Of a stretch of DNA of 64,000 nt, positions 1 to 6,409 are shown piece after piece; position 1 is the first letter of the stretch, and each line of letters opens with the position of its first letter. The stretch comes from Lachnospiraceae bacterium (GTDB taxonomy: Bacteria; Bacillota; Clostridia; Lachnospirales; Lachnospiraceae), in NCBI GenBank assembly GCA_900168235.1, contig FUZG01000011.1:1-64000 (forward strand), in the 5' to 3' direction. Position numbers and translations under genes: made by a program. The notes beneath the pieces were generated by a model. That model worked only from the letters and a program-made list of their open reading frames with translations. It ran no database searches and was not told the origin of the DNA.

Positions 1-93
1 ATTTTCGGAGCACTTAGCGAGGTATTTTCGAGCTTAGTGCGTGTTATGCAAGTTCGCTTGGCGAGGTTTTGTCGAGCCTAGCGTAACTTGTTT
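1..93 (+). repeat. 93-bp dispersed repeat, copy A (left flank of LytTR module)
   Basis: This 93-bp block is identical to 4458-4550. It contains two successive imperfect hairpins: the first is built from GCACTTAGCGAG and CGAGCTTAGTGC, the second from CAAGTTCGCTTGGCGAG and CGAGCCTAGCGTAACTTG. The copy starts at the window edge, so its left context, including any terminator just before it, cannot be seen. Shortened relatives lie at 34651-34697 and 42579-42625, all in the same orientation. Confidence 0.9.
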
Positions 94-302
94 AAAAACA
101 CTTCAATCGCCGTATTCACGGAATTTTATCCACTTTTCAAATGAGTTCGTCCGCCTTTTACTGCCTGGCAAAAAACTGCCAAATTTTTCGGTTTTGGCAG
201 TAAATTTTGACCATTTTGGCAGTACGTGGCAGTTCGCTTGGCAAGAACATAGATTAACTAAACTCTCATGTTTACGTCAGAATGCATATTTTATGCAGAT
301 TT
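94..302. other. non-coding stretch with TGGCAGT-type short repeats
   Basis: I see no convincing gene here. The stretch holds several copies of TGGCAGT or its complement. One hairpin, with arms ACTGCCAAA and TTTGGCAGT, spans 175-201, and more TGGCAGT copies lie near 217-232. The last copy runs into GTTCGCTTGGC, which resembles part of the 93-bp repeat. Confidence 0.5.
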
Positions 303-705
303 TTAAGATTTTCATACCTACAAGAGATATATAATCAGATTGAAGTTAATCAGGTGTTCGGATCTTCGTACATAATGAAGATACTTGATTGTTCAGAAAG
401 AACTTGTAAGAAATCTTCTTAAAAAACTTAAAGATATGGGTGTCGTGATAGCAGTTACCGGTAAAGGAAAGGGAATGTATCGACTTAAATATTCAGAGGA
501 AATCTGAAATTATATCAGGAGCATTCAGGACAATTATGGTTTCCATGTGAGTAACTTAAATATTGCGCAGGTAAAGCAGAAGCATGGAATTATAGAAAGA
601 GAGAATTACAATAAGCAAAAATCTAAAAACAGCAGACAACCGGGATGTCCGGAGAAAAAAGTCAAAGCTAATGAAGAAGCTTTTAAGCATTTTAAGATGA
701 TATAA
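303..705 (+). pseudogene. decayed C-terminal fragment with winged-helix look and conserved-looking tail
   Basis: Two frames give protein-like sequence in succession. Frame one (303 to about 398) reads through EVNQVFGSSYIMKILDCSE. A second frame (from 391) reads ELVRNLLKKLKDMGVVIAV then GKGKGMYRLKYSEEI before a TGA at 505-507. Beyond that stop the same frame stays open to TAA at 703-705 and reads, among others, KQKHGIIERENYNKQKSKN and SRQPGCPEKK. The first two blocks resemble the C-terminal winged helix of Fic-type or AAA_4-type proteins. The tail resembles C-termini of proteins from clostridial conjugative elements, but I cannot name the family. No ribosome site or start is visible. A frameshift plus an internal stop make this a relic. 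Confidence 0.45.
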
Positions 706-714
706 AAACTATAG

Positions 715-757
715 GCTCGTGACAATCTGTGCAGATGGATGGTCACGAGCTTTTCTA
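715..757 (+). terminator. intrinsic terminator after the gene relic
   Basis: A perfect 9-bp stem (GCTCGTGAC at 715-723 with GTCACGAGC at 742-750) is followed by TTTTCTATATT. It closes the relic and isolates the LytTR promoter that starts just downstream. Confidence 0.7.
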
Positions 758-767
758 TATTGATAAG

Positions 768-800
768 CCATTTACTACAAAAAATTGACCATTCACTACA
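768..800 (+). promoter_or_regulatory. probable LytTR operator upstream of the response regulator
   Basis: CCATTTACTACA (768-779) and CCATTCACTACA (789-800) form a direct repeat with 21 bp between starts. LytTR regulators such as AgrA and ComE bind paired direct repeats about two helical turns apart, which matches this geometry. A -10-like GATAAT lies at 830-835, so a bound regulator would sit next to the -35 region. The same pair with the same spacing occurs at 3005-3037, which suggests autoregulation. Confidence 0.75.
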
Positions 801-872
801 TAGATATTCTAACTGATAAAATGATGGGAGATAATATAACATGGGATTAGTGTACTCAGGAGGCGGCTCACT

Positions 873-1595
873 ATGCGAATTATTATATGTGATGATGAAA
901 GAAGAATATGTGCTATCCTTGCCGAGAAAGTAGGAAAACTCTGTCCGGATGCAGAGATTATTACATACACTTCGGGAAAAGAATTGCTAGAATCAGATAA
1001 GCTGCCGGATATTCTGTTGCTCGATATAAAGATGCCGGGAATCGACGGAATGGCAGTGGCGAAGATACTTCGAGACAGGGATTGGAGAAAGATTTTGATC
1101 TTTATTACCGGTGAAGAAGGTCAGGTGTTTAATTCGTTTGATCTTCGCACATTTCATTTTCTTGTGAAGCCGGTTGCGGATGAAAAATTGGAAGAAGTAT
1201 TAGAAAATGCGATAAAAGAACTGGAACGAATGAAATGTTTAACGGATCGGATTGAAAAATGCATTGATATTCAGTCAGGGGCTGCGCATATACGAATCAA
1301 CCTTTTGGAATTGATATATGCAGAAGTATATAACAGAAAGACAATAATTCATACGAAGACGAAAGACATTGAATATTACGGGCAATTATCAGCACTTGAA
1401 AAGATTGTTGGAAAAGAATTTTATCGGATTCACAGGTCTTATCTTGTGAATATGAAATATATAGAACGTTATGACAAGGCAAATTTGATATTAGTAAATG
1501 GTGATACTGTTCCAATAGCAAGACGAGGGTATGAAGGATTCCTGAAAGCCTACATGGAATACAGCAGGACAGCATTAAATTTATGGGTGGATTAA
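873..1595 (+). CDS. LytTR-family response regulator (AgrA/VirR type)
   Basis: 240 aa, the usual length for the family. An N-terminal receiver domain (about 1-120) starts with IIICDDE and has phospho-acceptor D51 in LLLDIKMPGIDG and the switch lysine in FLVKPV. A C-terminal LytTR DNA-binding domain (about 135-236) contains the typical FYRIHRSYLVNMKYI stretch. The ribosome site AGGAGG at 858-863 fixes the ATG. The neighbouring GHKL kinase 29 bp downstream is the obvious partner. The paired repeats at 768-800 and 3005-3037 are its likely operators, so it probably activates its own operon and the two coiled-coil genes. No AgrB or AgrD homologue is present, so the activating signal is unknown. Confidence 0.92.
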   Translation: MRIIICDDERRICAILAEKVGKLCPDAEIITYTSGKELLESDKLPDILLLDIKMPGIDGMAVAKILRDRDWRKILIFITGEEGQVFNSFDLRTFHFLVKPVADEKLEEVLENAIKELERMKCLTDRIEKCIDIQSGAAHIRINLLELIYAEVYNRKTIIHTKTKDIEYYGQLSALEKIVGKEFYRIHRSYLVNMKYIERYDKANLILVNGDTVPIARRGYEGFLKAYMEYSRTALNLWVD

Positions 1596-1624
1596 AATTT
1601 GCGTGATCAAAGGTTGATAGATTA

Positions 1625-2998
1625 ATGGGTATGGAGAGAATGTGGGATATAGCGAGCACGATGTCTGCAATCGTTGGCTTATTTATCAGTTCAGTTTTAG
1701 TTGTGAAATTTTATAGTCAGTATGTGAAAAAAATTGCTGATGTCATAACAGGTGCGGTGTTCTTTGCAGTCATGTCGATTCTCTATCTGATGCCGTTTTC
1801 TATGTCAGGAGTTGTGGCATATATCGTTGGAATTACTGCAGTGTGTATATCATCTTTGATTTTTGAAAGAAGGAATATTCCGCAGAAGATTTTTCTGTCG
1901 ATGACGATATACCTGTTTCTATGGATATCACAGGTGATTGGGGTATTGCCGTGGATATTGATAAGTAAAGTCACCTATGCAAGACCGGGGATGAATGATG
2001 TTGGTAAACAGTTCGTGTGGTTTCTGGTTGCATTGGCTCTGAGGTTAGTGATAGAAAAACTGTTGCTGTTTTTAGAGATACTTATCTCTGAAAAAATATA
2101 TGTCAGGAAGAACGAGAGGATGGAATGGAAGGAACTTATGCTGCTTGCATCTCCGTATGTCGCGATTACTGCAGGATACTGGATCTGCTCGTTTTTGTCA
2201 GATGTGTATGTAAAAGAGACAGGAGTATATCTGTGGAATAACTATCCAATTTATGATGGTATCAGAGCATTGTTTGGGGTAATAGCATTTCTAGCTGCTA
2301 TTGCGGTTATGTATTCATACCAGCGTGTGAAACAATCACAGGAAGACCTGCTGCAGAATGCTCTTGTATCTAAGCAGGTTGAGGAATTGTCTGATCATGT
2401 GCATACCGTTGAGAATCTTTATGCTGATATCAGGGGAATCAGGCATGATATCAACAACCATATCATGGTCTTGGGAAATCTTCTTGAAAATGGTGATGCC
2501 GAAGAAGCTGTAGCTTATCTTAATGAATGGCAGAATGGATTTCCTATGCCGGAGATAAATGCAAAGACCGGAAATCCTGTTACGGATATTATAATCTCTG
2601 AGAAGAAACGTGAGTCTGAGAAATCAGGGATAGAGTTCGTCCAGAATTTCCACTATCCGACAAGTGGTAAGGTGGAATCCATAGATATCGGGGTTATCCT
2701 GAATAATGCGCTTTCAAATGCTATCAGAGCGGCATCAGGGAGTGATGATCCAAGGATAGAGGTTAAATCCTGGAGAAATAACAACGCATATCTGATACAG
2801 GTAAAGAACAGCTTTTTAGATGAATTAACGCTTGATCCACAGACCGGACTTCCTGAGACTTCAAAAAGAGATACAGAAAGTCATGGATATGGACTCATGA
2901 ACATGAAGCGGATCACGGAGAAATACTACGGAACGATACAGCTGGAACAGGATGGAAATGTGGTCGTATTCACAGCAATGATAATGATTCCTGAATAA
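1625..2998 (+). CDS. GHKL-type sensor histidine kinase (AgrC/VirS type)
   Basis: 457 aa. About six hydrophobic membrane segments occupy residues 1-220, followed by a dimerisation helix with phospho-acceptor H274 in GIRHDINNH and a GHKL ATPase domain with N-box NNALSNAI and G-box GYGLMNMKRI. This is the layout of AgrC-like quorum sensors that phosphorylate LytTR regulators. ATG codons at 1625, 1631 and 1640 are in frame; I take the first, with a weak AAAGG site about 12 bp upstream. The membrane-embedded sensor region suggests a peptide or small-molecule signal. The gene lies directly behind the regulator and in front of a second LytTR operator. Confidence 0.9.
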   Translation: MGMERMWDIASTMSAIVGLFISSVLVVKFYSQYVKKIADVITGAVFFAVMSILYLMPFSMSGVVAYIVGITAVCISSLIFERRNIPQKIFLSMTIYLFLWISQVIGVLPWILISKVTYARPGMNDVGKQFVWFLVALALRLVIEKLLLFLEILISEKIYVRKNERMEWKELMLLASPYVAITAGYWICSFLSDVYVKETGVYLWNNYPIYDGIRALFGVIAFLAAIAVMYSYQRVKQSQEDLLQNALVSKQVEELSDHVHTVENLYADIRGIRHDINNHIMVLGNLLENGDAEEAVAYLNEWQNGFPMPEINAKTGNPVTDIIISEKKRESEKSGIEFVQNFHYPTSGKVESIDIGVILNNALSNAIRAASGSDDPRIEVKSWRNNNAYLIQVKNSFLDELTLDPQTGLPETSKRDTESHGYGLMNMKRITEKYYGTIQLEQDGNVVVFTAMIMIPE

Positions 2999-3004
2999 AA
3001 TTTA

Positions 3005-3037
3005 CCATTCACTACATCAAACCTGCCGTTCACTACA
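3005..3037 (+). promoter_or_regulatory. probable LytTR operator upstream of the coiled-coil gene pair
   Basis: CCATTCACTACA (3005-3016) and CCGTTCACTACA (3026-3037) repeat the pair at 768-800 with exactly the same 21-bp start-to-start spacing. The site begins 7 bp after the kinase stop codon and lies about 88 bp before the next ATG. This leaves room for a -10 region and a short leader, so the two downstream genes form a separately inducible unit. Confidence 0.75.
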
Positions 3038-3124
3038 AAGCGGTTTATAAGCCTTTTCTCGTATCCGAATAAAGAATTAGAAGAGCATATTTGTTTTTGT
3101 AGCCCAAGGAAATGGAGGGCTGAT

Positions 3125-3700
3125 ATGAATATAAAAATACAAGGAATTACTTTATTCAGGAATTATGGATTAAAGAGTACTCAAGATCGTTTGGAAAGAC
3201 AGGAAAAGAGAGATGGGCAGATTGCTTTTTGGGAAAAGCAGAAAGACAATCTTAAGAATATGAAGTCGGACTCTCTGGAAGATATATCAAGAAAACTTGA
3301 TATTTTGCATGGTTATGATGAACAGATTGCAGCAGCAAAGGCAGAATATAATAACTCACAGATGTTCCATGTGCTTGATGAGGCGAGGGAGCGTGCAGAA
3401 AAGATTGCAGAAGAGGCTGAAAAGTATGCTCCGAAGACTCCGGAAGAACGACTTGAAGATATGATCGAAGAGGCAACCGGTGTTGATAAGGATGCCGGAA
3501 TGCTTGCTGAGGCAATGGATGAACTGGCTGAGATTGCAGAAGAAATGACGGAGGAAACAGTAGAAGAACTCGGTGAAATGGCAGAAGAGTTGGAAGAAGT
3601 AGAAAACGTTGATCAAACACAATCTGAGATGGAAGCTGCAAGTAAGTTTTCAACCGGTGATCTGCCGGAGAAATATAAAAGAATCGACTACCGCATATAA
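3125..3700 (+). CDS. unknown acidic coiled-coil protein, LytTR-controlled
   Basis: 191 aa, no recognised domain, no signal peptide and no membrane segment. The N-terminus (MNIKIQGITLFRNYG) is followed by a charged helical region with RLERQEKRDGQIAFWEKQ and a DEQIAAAKAEYNNSQMF block. Residues 85-175 are very Glu-rich and predicted helical. Proteins with this pattern are, as far as I recall, common but uncharacterised in Lachnospiraceae. ATG 3125 is preceded by GGAGGG at 3114-3119. It is the first gene behind the LytTR operator and 43 bp upstream of a second coiled-coil gene, so the pair looks like the output of the sensor module. I cannot assign a function. Confidence 0.8.
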   Translation: MNIKIQGITLFRNYGLKSTQDRLERQEKRDGQIAFWEKQKDNLKNMKSDSLEDISRKLDILHGYDEQIAAAKAEYNNSQMFHVLDEARERAEKIAEEAEKYAPKTPEERLEDMIEEATGVDKDAGMLAEAMDELAEIAEEMTEETVEELGEMAEELEEVENVDQTQSEMEAASKFSTGDLPEKYKRIDYRI

Positions 3701-3743
3701 TGTGAAACGGATTTCAAATCTATATGTCAAAGGAGGGCGCAAT

Positions 3744-4295
3744 ATGGCATTATCAAGTATTATGACGAGGTCGCTGTTATCAGCGAATACATCAAGGCAG
3801 ATCGCACATGTACAGCATAGTGTGAAAAAACAGATGGATGGTCATGCCGGTGTTCTTGAGGCTGAAATCAAGCTGGACGGAGCTCGGGGTGCAGATACAA
3901 AGAAAAAGCAGGAAGAACTGGAAGAAACACAAAAGAAAGCGGCAGAACTTACTCAAACAACAGTAAATACGCTGGCTGAGGCAAACGAGGATCTGCAGAA
4001 GGCTGCCAAAGAAGATAAGGAAGTCCAGAGAGCTGAAAAGGCAGCGGAAAAGAAGAAAGCTGAGAAAGCTGCCGAGAAGAAGAGAGCTGAAAAGAAAGCA
4101 GCGGAAGAAAGAATCGAAAAAGCTGCGGAGACAAATGCTTCCGAGAACGTAGAACCTGCAGATGGAGTTCATGTTGTTTCTTCTGAAGTAAAAAGTATTG
4201 ATACGGTCTCGATTGATATTGTATCAGAGGGCGTTTCAGTTAGCTCCGGAACTGTAACTGTATCTACCGGAAAAAATGTAGATGTTAAGGCATGA
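3744..4295 (+). CDS. unknown Lys/Ala/Glu-rich coiled-coil protein, LytTR-controlled
   Basis: 183 aa from ATG 3744, which has a strong AGGAGG at 3731-3736. A longer reading from 3609 overlaps the previous gene and lacks a ribosome site. The first 25 residues (ALSSIMTRSLLSANTSRQIA) are followed by a long charged helix. Residues about 95-135 are near-tandem repeats of the type AEKAAEKKKAEKAAEKKRAE. The C-terminal 45 residues are Ser/Val/Thr-rich and probably beta-strand. There is no signal peptide or membrane anchor. It is co-transcribed with the preceding gene. The function is unknown; a cytoplasmic scaffold, or cargo of an unrecognised export route, are both only guesses. Confidence 0.78.
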   Translation: MALSSIMTRSLLSANTSRQIAHVQHSVKKQMDGHAGVLEAEIKLDGARGADTKKKQEELEETQKKAAELTQTTVNTLAEANEDLQKAAKEDKEVQRAEKAAEKKKAEKAAEKKRAEKKAAEERIEKAAETNASENVEPADGVHVVSSEVKSIDTVSIDIVSEGVSVSSGTVTVSTGKNVDVKA

Positions 4296-4331
4296 AATTA
4301 ATGAACAGTCAGTCTTTGGATTGACACAACA

Positions 4332-4369
4332 AAGCGGTGACAGTAGGTCATTAGACTATGTCACCGCTT
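4332..4369 (+). other. hairpin after the coiled-coil gene pair
   Basis: A perfect 11-bp stem (AAGCGGTGACA at 4332-4342 with TGTCACCGCTT at 4359-4369) lies 36 bp after the stop codon. It is not followed by a T-run, so it may stabilise the 3' end rather than terminate; the real terminator follows at 4424. Confidence 0.6.
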
Positions 4370-4423
4370 GAGCGTGTGAAGATTTTTCTGTAAATAGGAC
4401 TTCCTATGAGGTTGATATGTGAT

Positions 4424-4462
4424 CAGGACTACTTTTGAAAAGTAGTCCTGATATTTTATTTT
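4424..4462 (+). terminator. strong intrinsic terminator closing the LytTR module
   Basis: A perfect palindromic stem spans CAGGACTACTTTT and AAAAGTAGTCCTG (4424-4450) and is followed by ATATTTTATTTT. The second copy of the 93-bp repeat begins inside this T-rich tail. Confidence 0.85.
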
Positions 4463-4550
4463 CGGAGCACTTAGCGAGGTATTTTCGAGCTTAGTGCGTG
4501 TTATGCAAGTTCGCTTGGCGAGGTTTTGTCGAGCCTAGCGTAACTTGTTT
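4458..4550 (+). repeat. 93-bp dispersed repeat, copy B (right flank of LytTR module)
   Basis: Identical over all 93 bases to 1-93 and in the same orientation. It starts in the T-tract of the terminator at 4424. Together the two copies bracket the relic, the two-component genes and the coiled-coil pair as a direct-repeat-flanked block of about 4.46 kb. Confidence 0.92.
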
Positions 4551-4742
4551 TTATAAGTGTTGCCGGTGATTTAGGATTTTCGTCTTTATATATAAGATTT
4601 GCAACATTAAGACATGCTTCTATAATAGCTTTTCTGCGAATAGATGGAATAAAAAAGAAAAATCTTGAATTTGAAAGGTGTATAAATTAAAGTTTAGAAT
4701 AGATTTTTGAAGTATAAGGAAAACAGAGAGGTAAACTTTTTG

Positions 4743-5807
4743 ATGAATAATCCGGTAAGCAGAAGAAACAGCATGGTAGATATTCTAAAGGGTTTAGGCA
4801 TAATAGTTATTATAATCACACACTTTAGATGGGAAGATTCAGAACGACTAAAGTATTTATTTCCATTTTGGGTTGATCAGGCGGTTCCTGTTTTTATGAT
4901 CATTTCAGGTTACGTATATGCAATGTCATATGGAAGAAATAACATAAAAACATTATCGAGCGGATATAGATTTGATTTTGTGGTAAATAAGATAATACGA
5001 TACACAATTCCTTTCTTAATGGCCTATCTGATCGAAGTGATCGTATTTATGATTACCAAAAGTGATTTAAGTATAAATTATTTCGCAGTTAGATTTATAA
5101 GAGGTGGAGTAGGGCCTGGGTCGTATTATTATCCTGTAATGATACAATTTATCTTTACATTTCCATTTATATATTTTATTGTCAAAAAGTTTGATTATGC
5201 AGGAATTATTATTTGCTTTGTTATAAATGGAGTATATGAAATTCTACAAAGATGCTTTATGTTTTCAGAGGATAATTATCGACTTCTTGTATTTAGATAT
5301 ATTTTTCTTATGAGTGTAGGATGTTATTTATATTTAGGAAAAACAAAACCTAAGACAATCTGGAAGATTGTTGGAATGATAGTAGGAATGTTATGGCTTA
5401 TCGGGTTCAAATATATGGGATATCAGCCTAAAGTTATCATATATTGGTCTGGAACATGTATGCTTGCTGCATTATGGACTGCGCCTGTTGTTGATTTTTT
5501 ATTAAGAAACGAAAAGATTTCACAAATGAGGTGCAAGCCATTAGAAGAAGTGGGAAAAGCTTCTTACAATATTTTTTTAACGCAAATGGTATTTTACGCA
5601 AGTGCCAGAAGTATTGTGAATAAGATACCACATAGAGCATTATCTTTAATTTTTTGCATTGGAGTAAATGTAATTGTTGGATTGATTTTTTATAAAATAG
5701 AATCAAAAATCACTAAAGCATTTTCGGCTTATGTGAAAAATAAAGATTACTATAAAAAAGATATTTTAAATGGAATTAATTTCATACAAAAAGTTTCTGC
5801 AAAATAA
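4743..5807 (+). CDS. membrane acyltransferase, acyltransferase-3 family
   Basis: 354 aa from ATG 4743, with AGAGAGG about 11 bp upstream; an in-frame TTG at 4707 would add 12 residues but has no ribosome site. The N-terminal SMVDILKGLGIIVIIITHF block is the family signature, carrying the His of the catalytic region on the first membrane helix. About ten hydrophobic segments follow. Such enzymes acylate cell-surface polysaccharides, peptidoglycan or lipids; the substrate cannot be read from the sequence. The gene is noticeably AT-rich compared with the genes from 8.4 kb onward and stands alone between the 93-bp repeat and a Sel1-like gene, so recent acquisition is possible. Confidence 0.8.
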   Translation: MNNPVSRRNSMVDILKGLGIIVIIITHFRWEDSERLKYLFPFWVDQAVPVFMIISGYVYAMSYGRNNIKTLSSGYRFDFVVNKIIRYTIPFLMAYLIEVIVFMITKSDLSINYFAVRFIRGGVGPGSYYYPVMIQFIFTFPFIYFIVKKFDYAGIIICFVINGVYEILQRCFMFSEDNYRLLVFRYIFLMSVGCYLYLGKTKPKTIWKIVGMIVGMLWLIGFKYMGYQPKVIIYWSGTCMLAALWTAPVVDFLLRNEKISQMRCKPLEEVGKASYNIFLTQMVFYASARSIVNKIPHRALSLIFCIGVNVIVGLIFYKIESKITKAFSAYVKNKDYYKKDILNGINFIQKVSAK

Positions 5808-5905
5808 AGATTGACTACAAAGTTGACATGGCTAAGGTCGTTGTTATAACATGGGGCGGTCATTATTTTTGAAGAGTTGTATTTGGATTTAAGAAGGAGA
5901 AAATC

Positions 5906-6115
5906 ATGGCTTCAGATGAGCTTGTAAAACTTATAGACAAGGCTATCGGCGGAAGTATCGAAGCTGCCGAAAAGCTCGGCGAAGGATATATGAAAGGAAA
6001 ATTTGGCGGAAAGCCGAATTACGAGAAAGCGCTTAAGTGGAGCAGATATGCTGCAAAGAAGGGCAGTGTCCGCGCTGAAGAGATCATTAAAAAGATCGAG
6101 AGTAAAAATATCTGA
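5906..6115 (+). CDS. small Sel1-repeat-like protein
   Basis: 69 aa with a good ribosome site (AGAAGGAG) in front of ATG 5906. The core, AAEKLGEGYMKGKFGGKPNY followed by EKALKWSRYAAKKGS, fits one Sel1-like (SLR) alpha/alpha repeat plus the first helix of another. Sel1 repeats mediate protein-protein contacts. The protein is much shorter than usual SLR proteins and has no signal peptide. It is either a single-repeat adaptor or what remains of a longer gene. No partner is evident next to it. Confidence 0.65.
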   Translation: MASDELVKLIDKAIGGSIEAAEKLGEGYMKGKFGGKPNYEKALKWSRYAAKKGSVRAEEIIKKIESKNI

Positions 6116-6269
6116 ACAGTGACAAAATTTTGTTCGTAATAAGAAACAAGATTTTAATATATGGTATAGTTTATCTTTATTATATATACTTCAAAAAGTA
6201 TATGTTTTGAAACTAACAATCAGAAACACGCATTTACTGCGGGTTTCGTATGAAAGTTTTCACTGAACA

Positions 6270-6342
6270 GAAATGGGCAATTTTTAAATGCGAAGCATTG
6301 CCCATTTCATGGCTTTTGGAATGCTTGCATTTCAAAAGTCAT
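6270..6342 (+). other. two adjacent hairpins in the 290-bp gap before the subtilase gene
   Basis: The first hairpin is perfect (GAAATGGGCAAT at 6270-6281 with ATTGCCCATTTC at 6297-6308). It runs directly into a second imperfect one made from ATGGCTTTTGGAATG and CATTTCAAAAGTCAT (6309-6342). There is no long T-run after either. They may act as a leader structure or transcript end in front of the protease gene. The rest of the gap is AT-rich and shows nothing else. Confidence 0.5.
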
Positions 6343-6409
6343 ATATAATAAAGATAGGCTATGCCGTTTTTTAATGATAAAAAAGTATTCAAAGTATCAT
6401 GAGGTATTT

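Noticed and set aside
41-334. 97-codon open frame on the plus strand at the left edge
   Set aside because: It starts inside the 93-bp repeat, crosses the TGGCAGT hairpins, has no ribosome site and gives a composition unlike a real protein.
606-842. 78-codon open frame on the minus strand
   Set aside because: It runs against the relic, the terminator and the LytTR operator, and has no protein-like features.
3252-4172. Several long minus-strand open frames across the coiled-coil genes
   Set aside because: They are antisense by-products of Glu/Lys/Ala-rich codons; the plus-strand frames have strong ribosome sites and operators.
1-4550. Complete agr-type quorum-sensing system
   Set aside because: Only AgrA-like and AgrC-like genes exist. 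No AgrB membrane peptidase and no AgrD-like short peptide was found in the gaps.
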